Assembly (NCBI GenBank): GCA_036346225.1
Contig: JARFIW010000658.1
Span: forward strand, 930,001-994,000
Length of the DNA stretch: 64,000 nt
From: Platerodrilus igneus
Lineage: Eukaryota > Arthropoda > Insecta > Coleoptera > Lycidae
Direction: 5' to 3'
Made by a program: the position numbers and the translations under genes. This document shows, piece after piece, positions 34,688 through 45,700 of this stretch (positions are counted from its first letter, which is position 1; each line of letters begins with the position of its first letter). A model generated the notes under the pieces. That model made no database searches, had not been told where the DNA came from, and saw only the letters and a program-made list of their open reading frames with translations.

Positions 34688-36210
34688 CCGTTCCGAATGG
34701 ACCTGCATCTTGACGAAGTTCTATATTACTAGAAAGGGTGAAACGGCTTGTGTGTTCCAATGAGCTAAAGAGCTAAAGGTTTTAGCAAATTGGTGGGGTC
34801 TTTGGTGGGGAACCAGATTAAGACAGGTCCCCGAAAGAGGGCAGCAGCTTCTTCGACACTTAGAGTGACAGAGACCATACGGGTCGGTATAGCATTCTAA
34901 GGCACACTACCGTGATGTGGAAGAAGGCAACGGGAAACCACCACATTACCTCCCAAGTACACAGCGCACTTAAATTGTTATAAACATAATGGTATTCTCT
35001 GGGGCAAAAGATTCCGGAGATACAATAATCCCCCATTCCGATCTCCGGGAGGGAACTACTCCGGAGGATGCGATCGGAGAGTTCAGAGTAAGAGTCTGCA
35101 ACATTTTTCCAGTCGGAGCGTGAAATGTTAGAAGTATGAAGCAAGTAGGTAAGCTAGAGAAGTTGAAAATTGAAATGGATAGGTTAGCATTAGACATAGT
35201 GAGGATCAGCGGAATTCATTGGCTAGAGGCGGGCGGTATTTGGAGTGGAGACTTCAGGATAATTCATACAGGAGCAGAAGAAGGAAACTCGGGTGTGGGG
35301 ATAGTTATCTAAAAATATATTGGACACTGTGTTGAAAATTATTTACAAACGAACGAAAGGGTACTTATGGTTAGATTAAAATCTAAACTGGTAATTACAG
35401 CAATAATACATTCCCACCTCTAACTACAGTGACGAAGACAAAGTTATCGAAGACATACTAAGATACGTATAAGGACATGAAAATTTAATAATTACGGGGG
35501 ATTTTAATGCAGTGGTAGGTGAGGGTAGGGAAGGAGCGGTAGAAGATTTATTTGGTTTACGCACGAGAAACGACAGGGAAAATAGGCTGGTAGAATTTTG
35601 CGATATGAACAATTTAATCATCACAAACACATTATTTCAACCATCTTGCTAGAAAACGATATACGTGGAAGATGCCAGGAGGTATAGGAAGATAGCAATT
35701 AGATTACATTCTTGTTAGACAATGGTTTAGGAATCTAGTAAAAGACTGTAGAAGCTACCCAGAAGCAGATCACAACATCGTAAAAATGAAGGCCGCTTTT
35801 AAATTAAAAAATTTGAAAAAAGGAGCGGAATAAGGTACTTTGACTTTGAGAAACTAAAAGATAAAGATATCCACGTAAGACTCGAAAAAAAATGAAATGA
35901 ATTGCTGAAAGATATCGTGAAAATTTCTGATACTAAGGAACTAGAAACAGAATGGAATAACATTAAATCCAGCTTAGACATGGCACCCAAAGATATTCTG
36001 GGATATACACAAAAGGAAAATATGAAACCATTGATAACAAATGATATCCTGAGGTTAATAAAAGAAAGACGAAAATATAAAAATAGATCAGACGAAACAG
36101 GAAAACAGAGATACAAAGCCATAAAATGGGAAATTATTCGCAATTGCAGGAAAGCTAATGAACAACGGATTGATAAGTGCAAAGAGGTACAAACCAAGAT
36201 AGTGCTATAC
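34688..36210 (+). mobile_element. RTE-type LINE, 5' half
   Basis: A leader (34688-35080) homologous to those at 8192 and 58712 is followed by an APE-type endonuclease in broken frames: MKQVGKLEKLKIEMDRLALD, GDFRIIHTG, GNSGVGIVI and RQWFRNLVKDCRSYPEAD with a HNIV block. The linker frame 35902-36210 then has a MAPKDILGYTQKEN segment and ERRKYKNRSDETGKQRYKA. Homology to the 58.7 kb copy stops near 36205, before the reverse transcriptase. It is a 3'-deleted and heavily mutated copy. Confidence 0.85.
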
Positions 36211-38639
36211 ATCCGAAACATACACTGTCAATCCAATAGCGAAATAATTTTTAGTTATGGGATTTTGCGTTCTTCCTAGACTTCTAACAAATCATTTGGA
36301 ACTAACACCTTTAAACCCCGTTTAAAGTGTAAACTTTAAATATTACACCTTAATGTTATCTAATTTTGATACTGGTTTGAAAAATTACTACAGCAGAATG
36401 TCACTTTATTGTACAGAATTTAGATACTTTTCTAGGAACACTTTTCTCTGACGTCCTATGCTGAGTGGTTTACAAAAGCATAACGTGACACAAAACGAAA
36501 ATTATACAGCTGAGGTGTTGCAGATCAATCATAACCACCCTTTTTGAATTGTTCACTCCATAAAACTTAGATATGTATAACAAAAACAATTTCTCGTTTC
36601 TTGTAAATCTGTTTCAAGCAGTGTCAAATAGATTTCACATGCTCCAGTATCAGGGCTTTTGAAACGACAAATAAATTTGAAGCGTCTTTAAAATACACAC
36701 TTTTTCATTCATACAATAGTTTTAGTACTCCCCCGTTTATTAGCAGTCAGTTTAAATCATAAATTGGTTTACATTTAACAATACGTATAGCAAATAGATC
36801 GAATATTCTATACGGTTTTTTTAGTGTATTTTTTGCATTATAAAGGTAACACTTAGCAATTCGTTATTTTTTGTTTAAAATTCACGTTGTCGTCGATTGT
36901 TACCGACGCCCTCCGAGTATGCCCGCTCAGTCCTAGACTCCTAGACTAGCCGGGTTAGAAATAACTTTAGAATGTTGAAGACGAAGTGTGATTTACGTAC
37001 AACTTGCGAAATTAGTTGAGACAGCATGTATTATTACCGTATTTCGATCTTTTTAACAATGCAACCGTAGAGTATTTGGAAATTATGCATAAATTTCAGA
37101 GTATTAAAATTCATAAAGTAACTATGAAATATAAAAATTAGTAATTTAAACCTAAAGAGAACGCCAAAATTACAACGTAGTTGTTTCGTATTGAAACTGA
37201 TGTTGGTTTTATGGTTTGATAACTGTGGAATCGTAAGCTCTTTAATCCGATCCTTGAAATGAGTTGGTGTAAATGAGCACGCGTCCGCTACGTGCAGTTT
37301 CTGCACCTGAATATTTATTAACAATTTTAACTGCATTTTCAATTTGGAAAGTCGCTTATCTATTACCCTGTGTGATTCTATTAAAATATTTAATAATAAT
37401 TTAAAACGTTTAAATTATTCTATTTTGATATGGCGTTAAAATGTGGTGTTCTGTTATCTAACAGCGTTTGCTTTCCTAAATATTTACTTTGAGTTATCGA
37501 GTCTATTTTCAATCACGAATTCTAAATCTGGTTCGCTTATCTCTACAGCTTATGATATATAAATTACTAATTAATTTATTGATAATTTCAATGTAAGAAG
37601 TTAGGTAACTTATCCTACGCCTTTTTTTAATTCCACAAGGTTGGTCGTATACATTGCTTATCTCGTACGTAGACACGTTAATGAGTATTCGTGTTTCTTA
37701 GAGTGCTACGACTGGTTCTGCTTTGCAGACGTTAACTGGGATTTTCCATTATTGATTGTAATTCCATTGGTGAGAATGAAACCATAAGTTAGTTGTACGA
37801 CGTATATCTCAGATGATTCCCTTTTAAGAAACAATTAGTTTAGTTTGTGTAAAATTAAAAATAAATTAAGGGAAAATACATTTTGTGGAATGTTTTAGTG
37901 AAACAGTAACGTAAGATTGTCTAAATTATAGGCTTATTGGATTCGTTTTCCTGCCGCAACTCCACAAACGGCAATTCTAGTACCTGGAAGTGAATACTTA
38001 ACACATTTTTGATTGGAAATAATAAACTCGTGTGATGATATTTTCATATTCGGTCAAGCAATACTATGATTTTTTTTTCATTTAGTTAGTACTAATGTAC
38101 CGATCAGGATAATCCCATATAATCGAATCAACTGTATGAGGTGTCAGGTGGTTCATCAGATGTCGACTACAAAAAGTTGTGCCCCAACCGTGAACTATCA
38201 GCACCTTGGAGACAAAATAGGAATTTCATGCCAAGCTGCAAGGCTTGCTGTTTCTTCTCCGCATTATTTTGATTATTTCTCTCTTGAAAAAAATTGTGTC
38301 GGGAATTTCTTTTGTAAGTTTTTTCAAGTTACTCATCTCACAGCTGGAGATGTTACGGTGTGAAAACTGAACTTGCTTTGCTCAAATTGTTAGAATATGC
38401 TAAGGACGACATCTGTCATTAGTTGAATATGAATGATAAAATAAGATTAACATTGGCTGTCCATAAAATTTTCAAAATAAAAAACTTAGAGGTACACTAT
38501 TGTTTGGATGTGATGTTAATACCTAATATTATTTAAAGCTGCTGCGAATTGCATTTTCGCCAGTAGATGGTTCTCTTTCCTTTTATTGTTGTTGTCTACT
38601 ATTACATTATTTTATTTTGGTGTCTAATTATAGGAATTA
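36211..38639. other. AT-rich stretch without recognised genes
   Basis: Frames of up to about 100 codons are present on the minus strand (37034-37342) and 75 codons on the plus strand (38136-38363). None shows a known domain. A short GC-richer patch with a tandem CTAGACTCCTAGACT lies near 36935. Confidence 0.45.
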
Positions 38640-38824
38640 ATCTCAGGAAGAGCTTGTTGACACTAGGTAAATATATATTTTTTATGACAATTTTTAATAA
38701 AAGAAAATGTCAAATATTTAAAAATTGTGGTAAAAAAGTGGCTCAATGTTGCCACCATATATTTTTTTATATTTTTGTTTAATTTGGTTTTATGTAAATA
38801 TTAGGGTTAAGGGCTATATTTGTT

Positions 38825-38989
38825 TATGACTATTTTTCATATAGGGGAATGTTAAATATTTAAAAATTCTTGTAAACAAACGGTTGAAAACGATGCAATA
38901 TATATATTAGATATTAGATATATATTAGATATATTAGATAGGGGAATGTTAAATATTTAAAAATTGTTGTAAATAAACGGTTGAAAACG

Positions 38990-38992
<3 letters not shown>
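38825..38992. repeat. 97-bp tandem duplication with TA-rich spacer
   Basis: The roughly 55-bp block ATAGGGGAATGTTAAATATT...GGTTGAAAACGAT occurs at 38840-38895 and again at 38937-38992. A degenerate relative (AAATGTCAAATATTTAAAAA) is at about 38704. The second copy runs directly into the (TA)n tract. Confidence 0.75.

Positions 38993-39051
<59 letters not shown>
38993..39051. repeat. (TA)n microsatellite
   Basis: Two TA runs interrupted by one TTA. It separates the duplication from the C-terminal end of the piggyBac remnant. Confidence 0.95.
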
Positions 39052-39055
<4 letters not shown>

Positions 39056-39059
39056 TCGT

Positions 39060-40800
39060 ATTATACGAGTAGCAGGTCCTCCAATTTTTCTTCTTTGAAT
39101 AGTCGAACAAACTTTCAGGAGACCCATTGCTACCGTTCTTCTAAATTATATATGACTGATTTGTGAGGATGGATTCAAGTGATCCTTAGGTCCCAGGTTC
39201 GATTCCCGATACGGGCCTCTAGGCGAGCACTTTTCTCAAAAATACGACTTTGTTCCGTAAAAGGTAAAATGTAGGTCCGATGTGTGGTGGTTATCATGCA
39301 CGTTAAAGATCTCTACCTTGCTTGTAATAACAAGGGTTCGCAAAATTCAAATTTTAAAGTAAAAAAAACTTGCTTTCTGACCAATGTAGTTCCTTCTGGT
39401 GGAGCATTGTATAATCAAATGTAAAGATGGATTCAAGTGCTGACAGAATCTAAATGATGCAATAAGTGCCATGCTCAACCCACTGACAACCAAATCCCAC
39501 CATCATTTTTATGACCGTAAAGGAGGTCGATAACTGGAGTTAAATTCGTCTAGTAAATCGACACCGCCCAGGTCGCAATTATAGTGCTTTTTCAAATTTT
39601 GTTAAATTACATGTTTTCGAATTTCTTTTTTTACACTTCTTTGACAGTATGATAAGAATCTAGCAACGTGATAATTACTAGCTACTGTAACCATCGAATT
39701 ATCATTCCTAAGCAGACCTAAATCATACGAGCCACGTCCTAACTTTTTTATTGCGGATTCATACACCTTTGACCCATTAATTTGTCAATAACGAAAGTAC
39801 ACACTGTGTTTCAAGTATTTCCAATAGCACACTGCTTCCAAGACACTCCTTATTGCTGCTTTCGGATTCCACAGTATAATTCAAAATTATAGGGATAATC
39901 ATCTGTGTCGCACATCATCCACATTTATAATCAAACTCAATGGGTTTATTTTTGATAAACATTTTTGCTGAATGATGTCCAGGAAGGGTGTCATTGTTTC
40001 ATCAATGCTAAATTTTTCTTTATAACACCAAATTGCTGTGACATTGTGTCTTTAATTTTTCATATAATGGCAAGACATTCGGCATTTTCAAATTCTAAAG
40101 TTTTTTGTTATCCACCAAATGGAGACACCGTTTTATTTGTTTGTATCTCTCCCTTCTTATAGATTTAGCGAATATTGGAGCAGTCAAATCATCAGCAGTT
40201 GACCAATAATCATTTTCTCTACGACGAGAGTAATATTGACCAATCAGCAGCAGTTTTAAAAATTTCGCATTTTTCTTCAAAAATAAAAAAATTGTGGTTA
40301 GTTTTATCAGACCCTGCGTATAACTGTGTTTGTTCTACTATATTTGCTATAATATGCTCAGTCAAAGAACTTTACCTCTGCTTAGCCATCGCACCGAGGT
40401 ATGTAACAGAAGTTCGCTAAAATAGCTGTTTATTTTTTCCAAAGATTTATAAATTTTCAGTGGTTCAGTGTTCGTGCTCAGGCATATTGCAGTATATTTA
40501 TTAGTCTTCATCACGGAGTCTAATTCGGCAATGAAGATGTGTGCTGCGATTTTCCTACGTGCTCTTCTCCTACTATGCCTAAATCAATTAGAAGATCTTG
40601 AATAGCAACGGTTGCGTTTTTCTTCCAAAATGAAGATTCAATTTTCAGCAGTTTCAACATTTGGGATATATCTTTATCATCATCACTGGCCTCATGTTTA
40701 TGGTGAAGTTCAATTTCACTAGATATTTCAGATGGCACATAATCGTCCTGTAAAACTAAACTGAAATCATTTGGCATATATTCTTCATCACTGTCCACAT
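39060..40800 (-). pseudogene. piggyBac-family transposase remnant 1, with SINE insertion
   Basis: On the minus strand from 40798: an acidic N-terminal segment (MDSDEEYMPNDFSLVLQDDY), then QYYSRRRENDYWSTADDLT and RYKQIKRCLHLVDN. A catalytic-core block with IDETMTP..GHHSAK and NKPIEFDYKCG follows. Then comes GGVDLLDEFNSSYRPPLRS, followed by KWWDL. After the SINE, RRTVAMGLLKVCSTIQRR continues the C-terminal part. These are the ordered blocks of PiggyBac/PGBD DDE transposases. Stops and frameshifts are frequent. No terminal inverted repeats were identified. Confidence 0.8.
39168..39439 (+). mobile_element. tRNA-headed SINE, copy 5, 5'-truncated, inside piggyBac remnant
   Basis: Body 39182-39425. 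It starts within the tRNA-related head, retains B box GGTTCGATTCCC and lacks the A box. The family middle and GCACGTTAAAGATC block follow, ending CAAATGTAAA. A perfect 14-bp target-site duplication, GATGGATTCAAGTG, flanks it at 39168-39181 and 39426-39439. The perfect duplication suggests relatively recent insertion. Confidence 0.9.
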
Positions 40801-41319
40801 CTTTATCAGGAGTCGAGTGGTAAAATTACTATATCAGTAGATATAGCACTTGTTATAGCAAACTCAATTGCATAAGATAAAACCGTACCTTTTTTTTATA
40901 CATATCCTAATAAAATTTAAATTTTAACTAATATCGACAGAGCCGCACTAAAAATCCAACTTACCCATAAAACTTCCTTACGTCCATTACGCAGTACAAT
41001 ACCGCTTCAACTGAATGCGATTGTAAAACTAATTATCTATAATTGCCTACGTTCCCATTACGGGAACAAAAGATTATGTAGCCCTTTAGTTTCTAAGAAA
41101 TATGGCAAAACGATTAACACTTAGAGATATAATACATGCAACCTTTGCTAATTTAAAGAAAATATGTCTGCTTGAAAAATATCCGATTTTATTACCGAAA
41201 ATAAATCGTATTATTAATGATGGTCAAATGCAGCATTTTAGCAGTTTTATTCCAAAGATTAGTTAAGCAATTTATAGGAATAATCCTAACTAATTAATAT
41301 ATAGTTTCAGGTATAGGTT
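40801..41319. other. AT-rich stretch, nothing recognised
   Basis: No coding remnant was recognised between the piggyBac N-terminus and the first Jockey fragment. Confidence 0.45.
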
Positions 41320-43345
41320 CAGATAGTGGAGAAACGATAACTTGTAAAAAGGTGGCAAATTTACAAGAGACCCTGCGACGAAAACCAGACCGAACAACAA
41401 ACAACAGGTCCTAAAAATCTTACTACGGGAGTTCTTTGAAGAATCCTGGACTGCATACACGAAAGCCATTTTGAACAGAAAGGAAATCTATACCAACTGA
41501 AAGGGCTGTTACAAATAGAGAGGAACGACATTTGACCTCGCTACAAGGACCAACAAAGTTGCTGTACGCCGCCGTTGAAAAACACCTACAGGAAACATTT
41601 ACGACAAATCTCTCAATAAGTACAAACCAAGTAAATGTTATGCGTACAACTATTATTCGACTCGTACAGGAATATTCTACTCCCTTTATCTATCCGAAAG
41701 AAGTGAAACAAACGATAGTAGTTCAGAATAGCAGGAAAGCCTTAGGACCGGACGGCATCACCGACAAGGCCCTACGCAACATTGCAAGACCCACACTGGC
41801 ACGTCTAACGCGAACCTACAACTACAACAGTATTCTGTATCTGAAATAATTCTACTTAGCATGGAAGTAGACAACAGTGGAAATGATCCCTAAGCCGGGA
41901 AAATCCAAAACCGATCCCAAGAACAACGGTCCCACAGTCCCACTGAATTTGTTACAACTATATTTCTACACCGACTACAGTCATATATGATGATCAGAGA
42001 GCGACAGTTTTAATTCAGAGAATACTACTCACGACGCACCAAATCACCAAACTAGTCGATCAGGTAGCCGATAAATACAACAGACGCTAAGCCACAGTAG
42101 CCGTTCCCCGAGACATGGGGGAAGGCCTGGCATTTCAGACCCCTCCACAAATTACTATTAATACCTTGGGTCCCAACCAGCTACTTAAAATTGCTGGTCA
42201 GTCACTTATCTGGAAGGGCGCTACTAGTCAGGGTTGAAGACAAACTTTTAGTTTCCACTCCAATCCACGCTAGAGTACCACAAGGCGGTTGTTTATCGCC
42301 CGCCCTTTTCAGCGCATATCTTTAAGACTTCCCATGCGAGAAAGATGTAAGATTCACTCTTCGCATACGGCACCATTCTGTAGGCAGATGGTCACCTTCC
42401 TAGAACCGCCTCAATCAGGGTGTAAACAACTGAACTCTGCCTTAATGATTCAATGACTTTACATGTGATTTTCCAATGCTCCACCCGAAGGTACTACATT
42501 GGCCAGGAAGCGAGTTTTTTTTTACCTGGAGAATTTTAAATTTTGCCGAACCCTTGCTGTTCCAAGCAAGGTAGGGATCTTTAATGTGCGTGACAACACT
42601 CACACACGGGACCTCCATTTTACCTCTCATCCGAACGAGGGTGTATTTTCGTGAAAAATGCTCGCCTAACATTTCTCTAGCGGACCGTGTCGGGATACGA
42701 ACCCGGGACTTTGGACGTAGTAGTCACACACATACCACTACGCCACGGAGCCGTCAAGGAGTCAACGACTGCAGGATGAAGCTAAACGTGGACGAGACCG
42801 AGGCAATTTTATTTTCCAAGCTCAATGTGCTACTACACGATCCTCCAATCTACATGGGTGAAGAGACGGTGGCAAACGACATCCGATATTAGGGGGTCAA
42901 CATCGACAGAAAATTGAACTTTATTCAGCATACACAGCATCTCTCAAAAGGACCACTTCATCCGACACCAAATCATAGAAACATAATCTTACTAAAAGTA
43001 CAGCTGAAGATATACCAAATATACCTTCTACCCATCTTGAGCTATGCATCAGGGGCATGGTACACCTACTTATCCAAAGCAAACCAATCTCGACTTGCAA
43101 CCTTTCAAACTAACGTCATCTTGATAATTAAGGGCGCTCCAAGGCACGTCAGGAACGATACCATCAGACAGGACCTGCAAATCACCTCATTCCACCACTG
43201 TGCGCCGCTGGCGAGTAGCACATTATAAAAGATGTACAACTCTGAATACCCTACCAAGTTCCAGTTAGATCTCACGAAATTAAACATCGCGAGAGAACGA
43301 CTAGAATCTACATACAGCGAGAAACTTCAGTTCATCTCTACTGTT
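41320..43345 (+). pseudogene. Jockey-clade LINE copy 1, reverse transcriptase remnant with SINE insertion
   Basis: The frame 41532-41849 holds VKQTIVVQNSRKALGPDGIT and a LARLTRTYN block, the start of a Jockey RT. Broken frames continue with EMIPKPGKSKTDPKN and PQGGCLSPALFSAYL-like sequence around 42280-42325. After the SINE, MKLNVDETEAILFS, then NIDRKLNFIQH and LPILSYASGAWYTYLSKAN follow, with APRHVRNDTIRQDLQI at 43140-43190. The endonuclease and ORF1 are missing, so it is 5'-truncated. The 3' end abuts the second Jockey copy. Confidence 0.85.
42447..42770 (-). mobile_element. tRNA-headed SINE, copy 6, inside Jockey copy 1
   Basis: Body 42459-42758 on the minus strand, with head CGGCTCCGTGGCGTAGTGG, B box GGGTTCGTATCCC, the middle block GCACATTAAAGATCC and tail ending CACATGTAAAG. 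The flanks GATTCAATGACT (42447-42458) and GAGTCAACGACT (42759-42770) are a probable target-site duplication with two mismatches. Confidence 0.88.
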
Positions 43346-43444
43346 TTCTAAGAAGACACTCGAGTGAGCTGAAGAGGTGTACATCACGCGCTACGCCACT
43401 TCGTGTACAACATTGTTATTAACCGCTTTTTTTGGAGAGAACCA

Positions 43445-44960
43445 ATGCCAGCGCCGGATTTGCTAAAAACACGGGCATCCGCGACAATCACCGATGGTAC
43501 TTCCGACATGGATTATGAGAACGCCTTTACACGCAGACGACGAGACGACCGATTTTCTTCGGAAACCAAAAACAAGAAGAAGCCAAAATCGGACACACAT
43601 AAAGCAAGAATGGAACCGAAGACATCCACCGCAACTAGCACACCAGACTCCGCCACCATTACGACTCCGATCACCGCAGACAAGGACAAACCATCGACGA
43701 GCAGAAGCTACGCCAACGCCGCCGCAACCATCTCCACCATGGACACTTCAGATATAGAAAGACGATCACTGCCTCAGCCATGGACAAGCAGTAACCACAT
43801 CCCTACTATTTTTGTCCAGAGGTTCCTTAACTTCATTCAGCACGCCAAGGAGCTAAACCATCATCTACAAAACAAAGTTGACATCCGAGCATCTGGACAA
43901 GGAGCAAGAATAATACCCACCGACAATACGCAATTCAGATACCTACAGAACTACACATACACCATCAGATCCGAACGCGAACTCAAAATAGTCAACATGG
44001 GCTTAGCCGCTAACATCACGACAGAAGACATGAAGACTACTGCACCAAGCAGCACCTAGCAGCGGAATGCTAGAAAAGCAGGGAGTTACCACTTATATGC
44101 GTCAACTGCAGTGACCCACATCCAGCTAACTACCGAAATTGCCCTGCATACCACGAACAAGAGAGAGCAAGAGAGATACCTTACATGTGATTTTCCAATG
44201 CTCCACCCAAAGGTACTAATTGGCCAGGAAGTGAGTTTTCTTACCTTAAAAATTTTTGGAATTTTGCCGAACCCTGGATCTTTAACGTGCGTGACAACAC
44301 TCACACACAGGACCTCCATTTTACCTCTCATTCGAACGAGCGTGTATTTTTGTTAAAAATGCTCGCCGAACATTTTTCAAACGGACCGTGTCGGGATTCG
44401 AATTCGGGACATTGGTCGTAGTAGTCACACACATACCACTACGCCACGGAGCTGCCGCAAGAGATACACCACCGCTACTCCACATCAACACCACAAGAAA
44501 CCGACGACGAAGCAGAAATGAACGACACGGAGCTTGAACGATCGCCCCAATAATTATTCCAAAGACCATCGCCAAAGCCGACACAAGTACGACAGAAGAC
44601 GAAGAACAATCAAGCTCCGAAGAAGAGCTACGCAGAAAAGCTAAACAATCCAAAAGCAAGAGCCGACGGGGAAAGAAGCCATCATTAACCCAATGCCATC
44701 AACCACCAACAACACAAAATTGCCGACGAATACAACAAGAAGCAACAGAGACGAGCAGCGAAGCAACAGAACGACTAAAATACCTTCCACACAACCACAA
44801 GCAGAACCGTCCTTCCGCGTCACCCCGACGATGACACTACTTTTTAATAAAATACTGCAACGGGCGCAAAGTGTCATAAGTGCTTATATAGCTGGAACAT
44901 TCAAAACTGCCTTACTATGGACCGCAATGTGCGACACACTGATAACCTATAATGGACAAT
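43445..44960 (+). pseudogene. ORF1 (Gag-like) of Jockey copy 2, split by a SINE
   Basis: From Met at 43445 the frame runs to 44059: a basic, Ser/Thr-rich N-terminus, an Ala-rich patch, then HIPTIFVQRFLNFIQHAKEL, typical of Jockey ORF1. A zinc-knuckle remnant with VNCSDPHPANYRNCPAY lies at about 44100-44150, in another frame. After the SINE the C-terminal part is acidic/Ser-rich (TEDEEQSSSEEELRRKAKQS) and continues to the end of ORF1 near 44960. Frame changes inactivate it. Confidence 0.78.
44167..44467 (-). mobile_element. tRNA-headed SINE, copy 7, inside Jockey ORF1
   Basis: Body 44180-44456 on the minus strand, with head GCAGCTCCGTGGCGTAGTGG and B box GAATTCGAATCCC. The middle GCACGTTAAAGATCC is present, but about 15 bp following it are deleted relative to copies 4 and 6. 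The flanks GCAAGAGAGATAC (44167-44179) and GCAAGAGATAC (44457-44467) are a target-site duplication with a 2-bp indel. The insertion lies just after the zinc-knuckle region. Confidence 0.9.
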
Positions 44961-44969
44961 AGACCAACA

Positions 44970-45700
44970 CCAAGAAATTTAGCACTCCTCTCCTAGAACG
45001 CCAACGGGATACGGAACAGGATGACCGAACTGAAACACTTCCTGCAGCATTAATTACAACGTGGACGTCGCAAATGATTGGGGAAACCAGATTACCTGCA
45101 CACAAACAACTCGGCCTGGCAAATTACAACATTTACAGGAAAAACGCGACCCAAAACCAGTACAACCAGCTCACGGAGGAATTACTATACTGATACACAA
45201 CCGACTACTTCACAAACAACTACACCAGACTGCATGGGCGCCTGGCTCAAAGCCAACGTGCAATTCTTTAAAGCAATAGCTGCCTACAGAAGTTCAACCA
45301 GCACGGAAATACGCCCTGAAAATATCGACGACCTGTTACAGGAAGATACACCGACAATAATCTCTGGAGACCTAAATGTCAAACACGAAGCCTGGAGAGC
45401 AATAACTACCAACAAGAGCGGCCGTGTCTTCTACACACACTCTCTCGGCAAGGACTTCGACATCGTAAAACCGAACGCACCGACAAAAATCCCACCGGAC
45501 AGAACACAAACAGCAGACACCCTCGACATCTCAATTATAAAAAACATGGCGTACCCGCTGGACATAGAAGCTCTTCAAGACCTCAGTTCGGATCATCTAC
45601 CAATTATCACCGAAATACAGATACAACCACAGACGCCACACAGGCGCACCAGGATAAAACATAATTGGCGAAAGTTCAACGAGGTTCTCTAAAGGAAAAT
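44970..45700 (+). pseudogene. ORF2 endonuclease of Jockey copy 2
   Basis: Several frames begin with a LALLS.NANGIRNRMTELK-type start (44980-45030). GETRLPAHKQ and GGITILIHNRLLHKQ follow. The long frame 45078-45692 has TPTIISGDLNVKHEAWRA (GDLN catalytic block), TADTLDISIIKN and LSSDHLPIITEI (terminal SDH block). This is an APE-type endonuclease that would nick target DNA. A stop at 45690 ends the frame. Confidence 0.85.

Noticed and set aside
37034..37342. 102-codon minus frame as a host gene
   Set aside because: No domain, no splice context and normal for chance frames in this composition.
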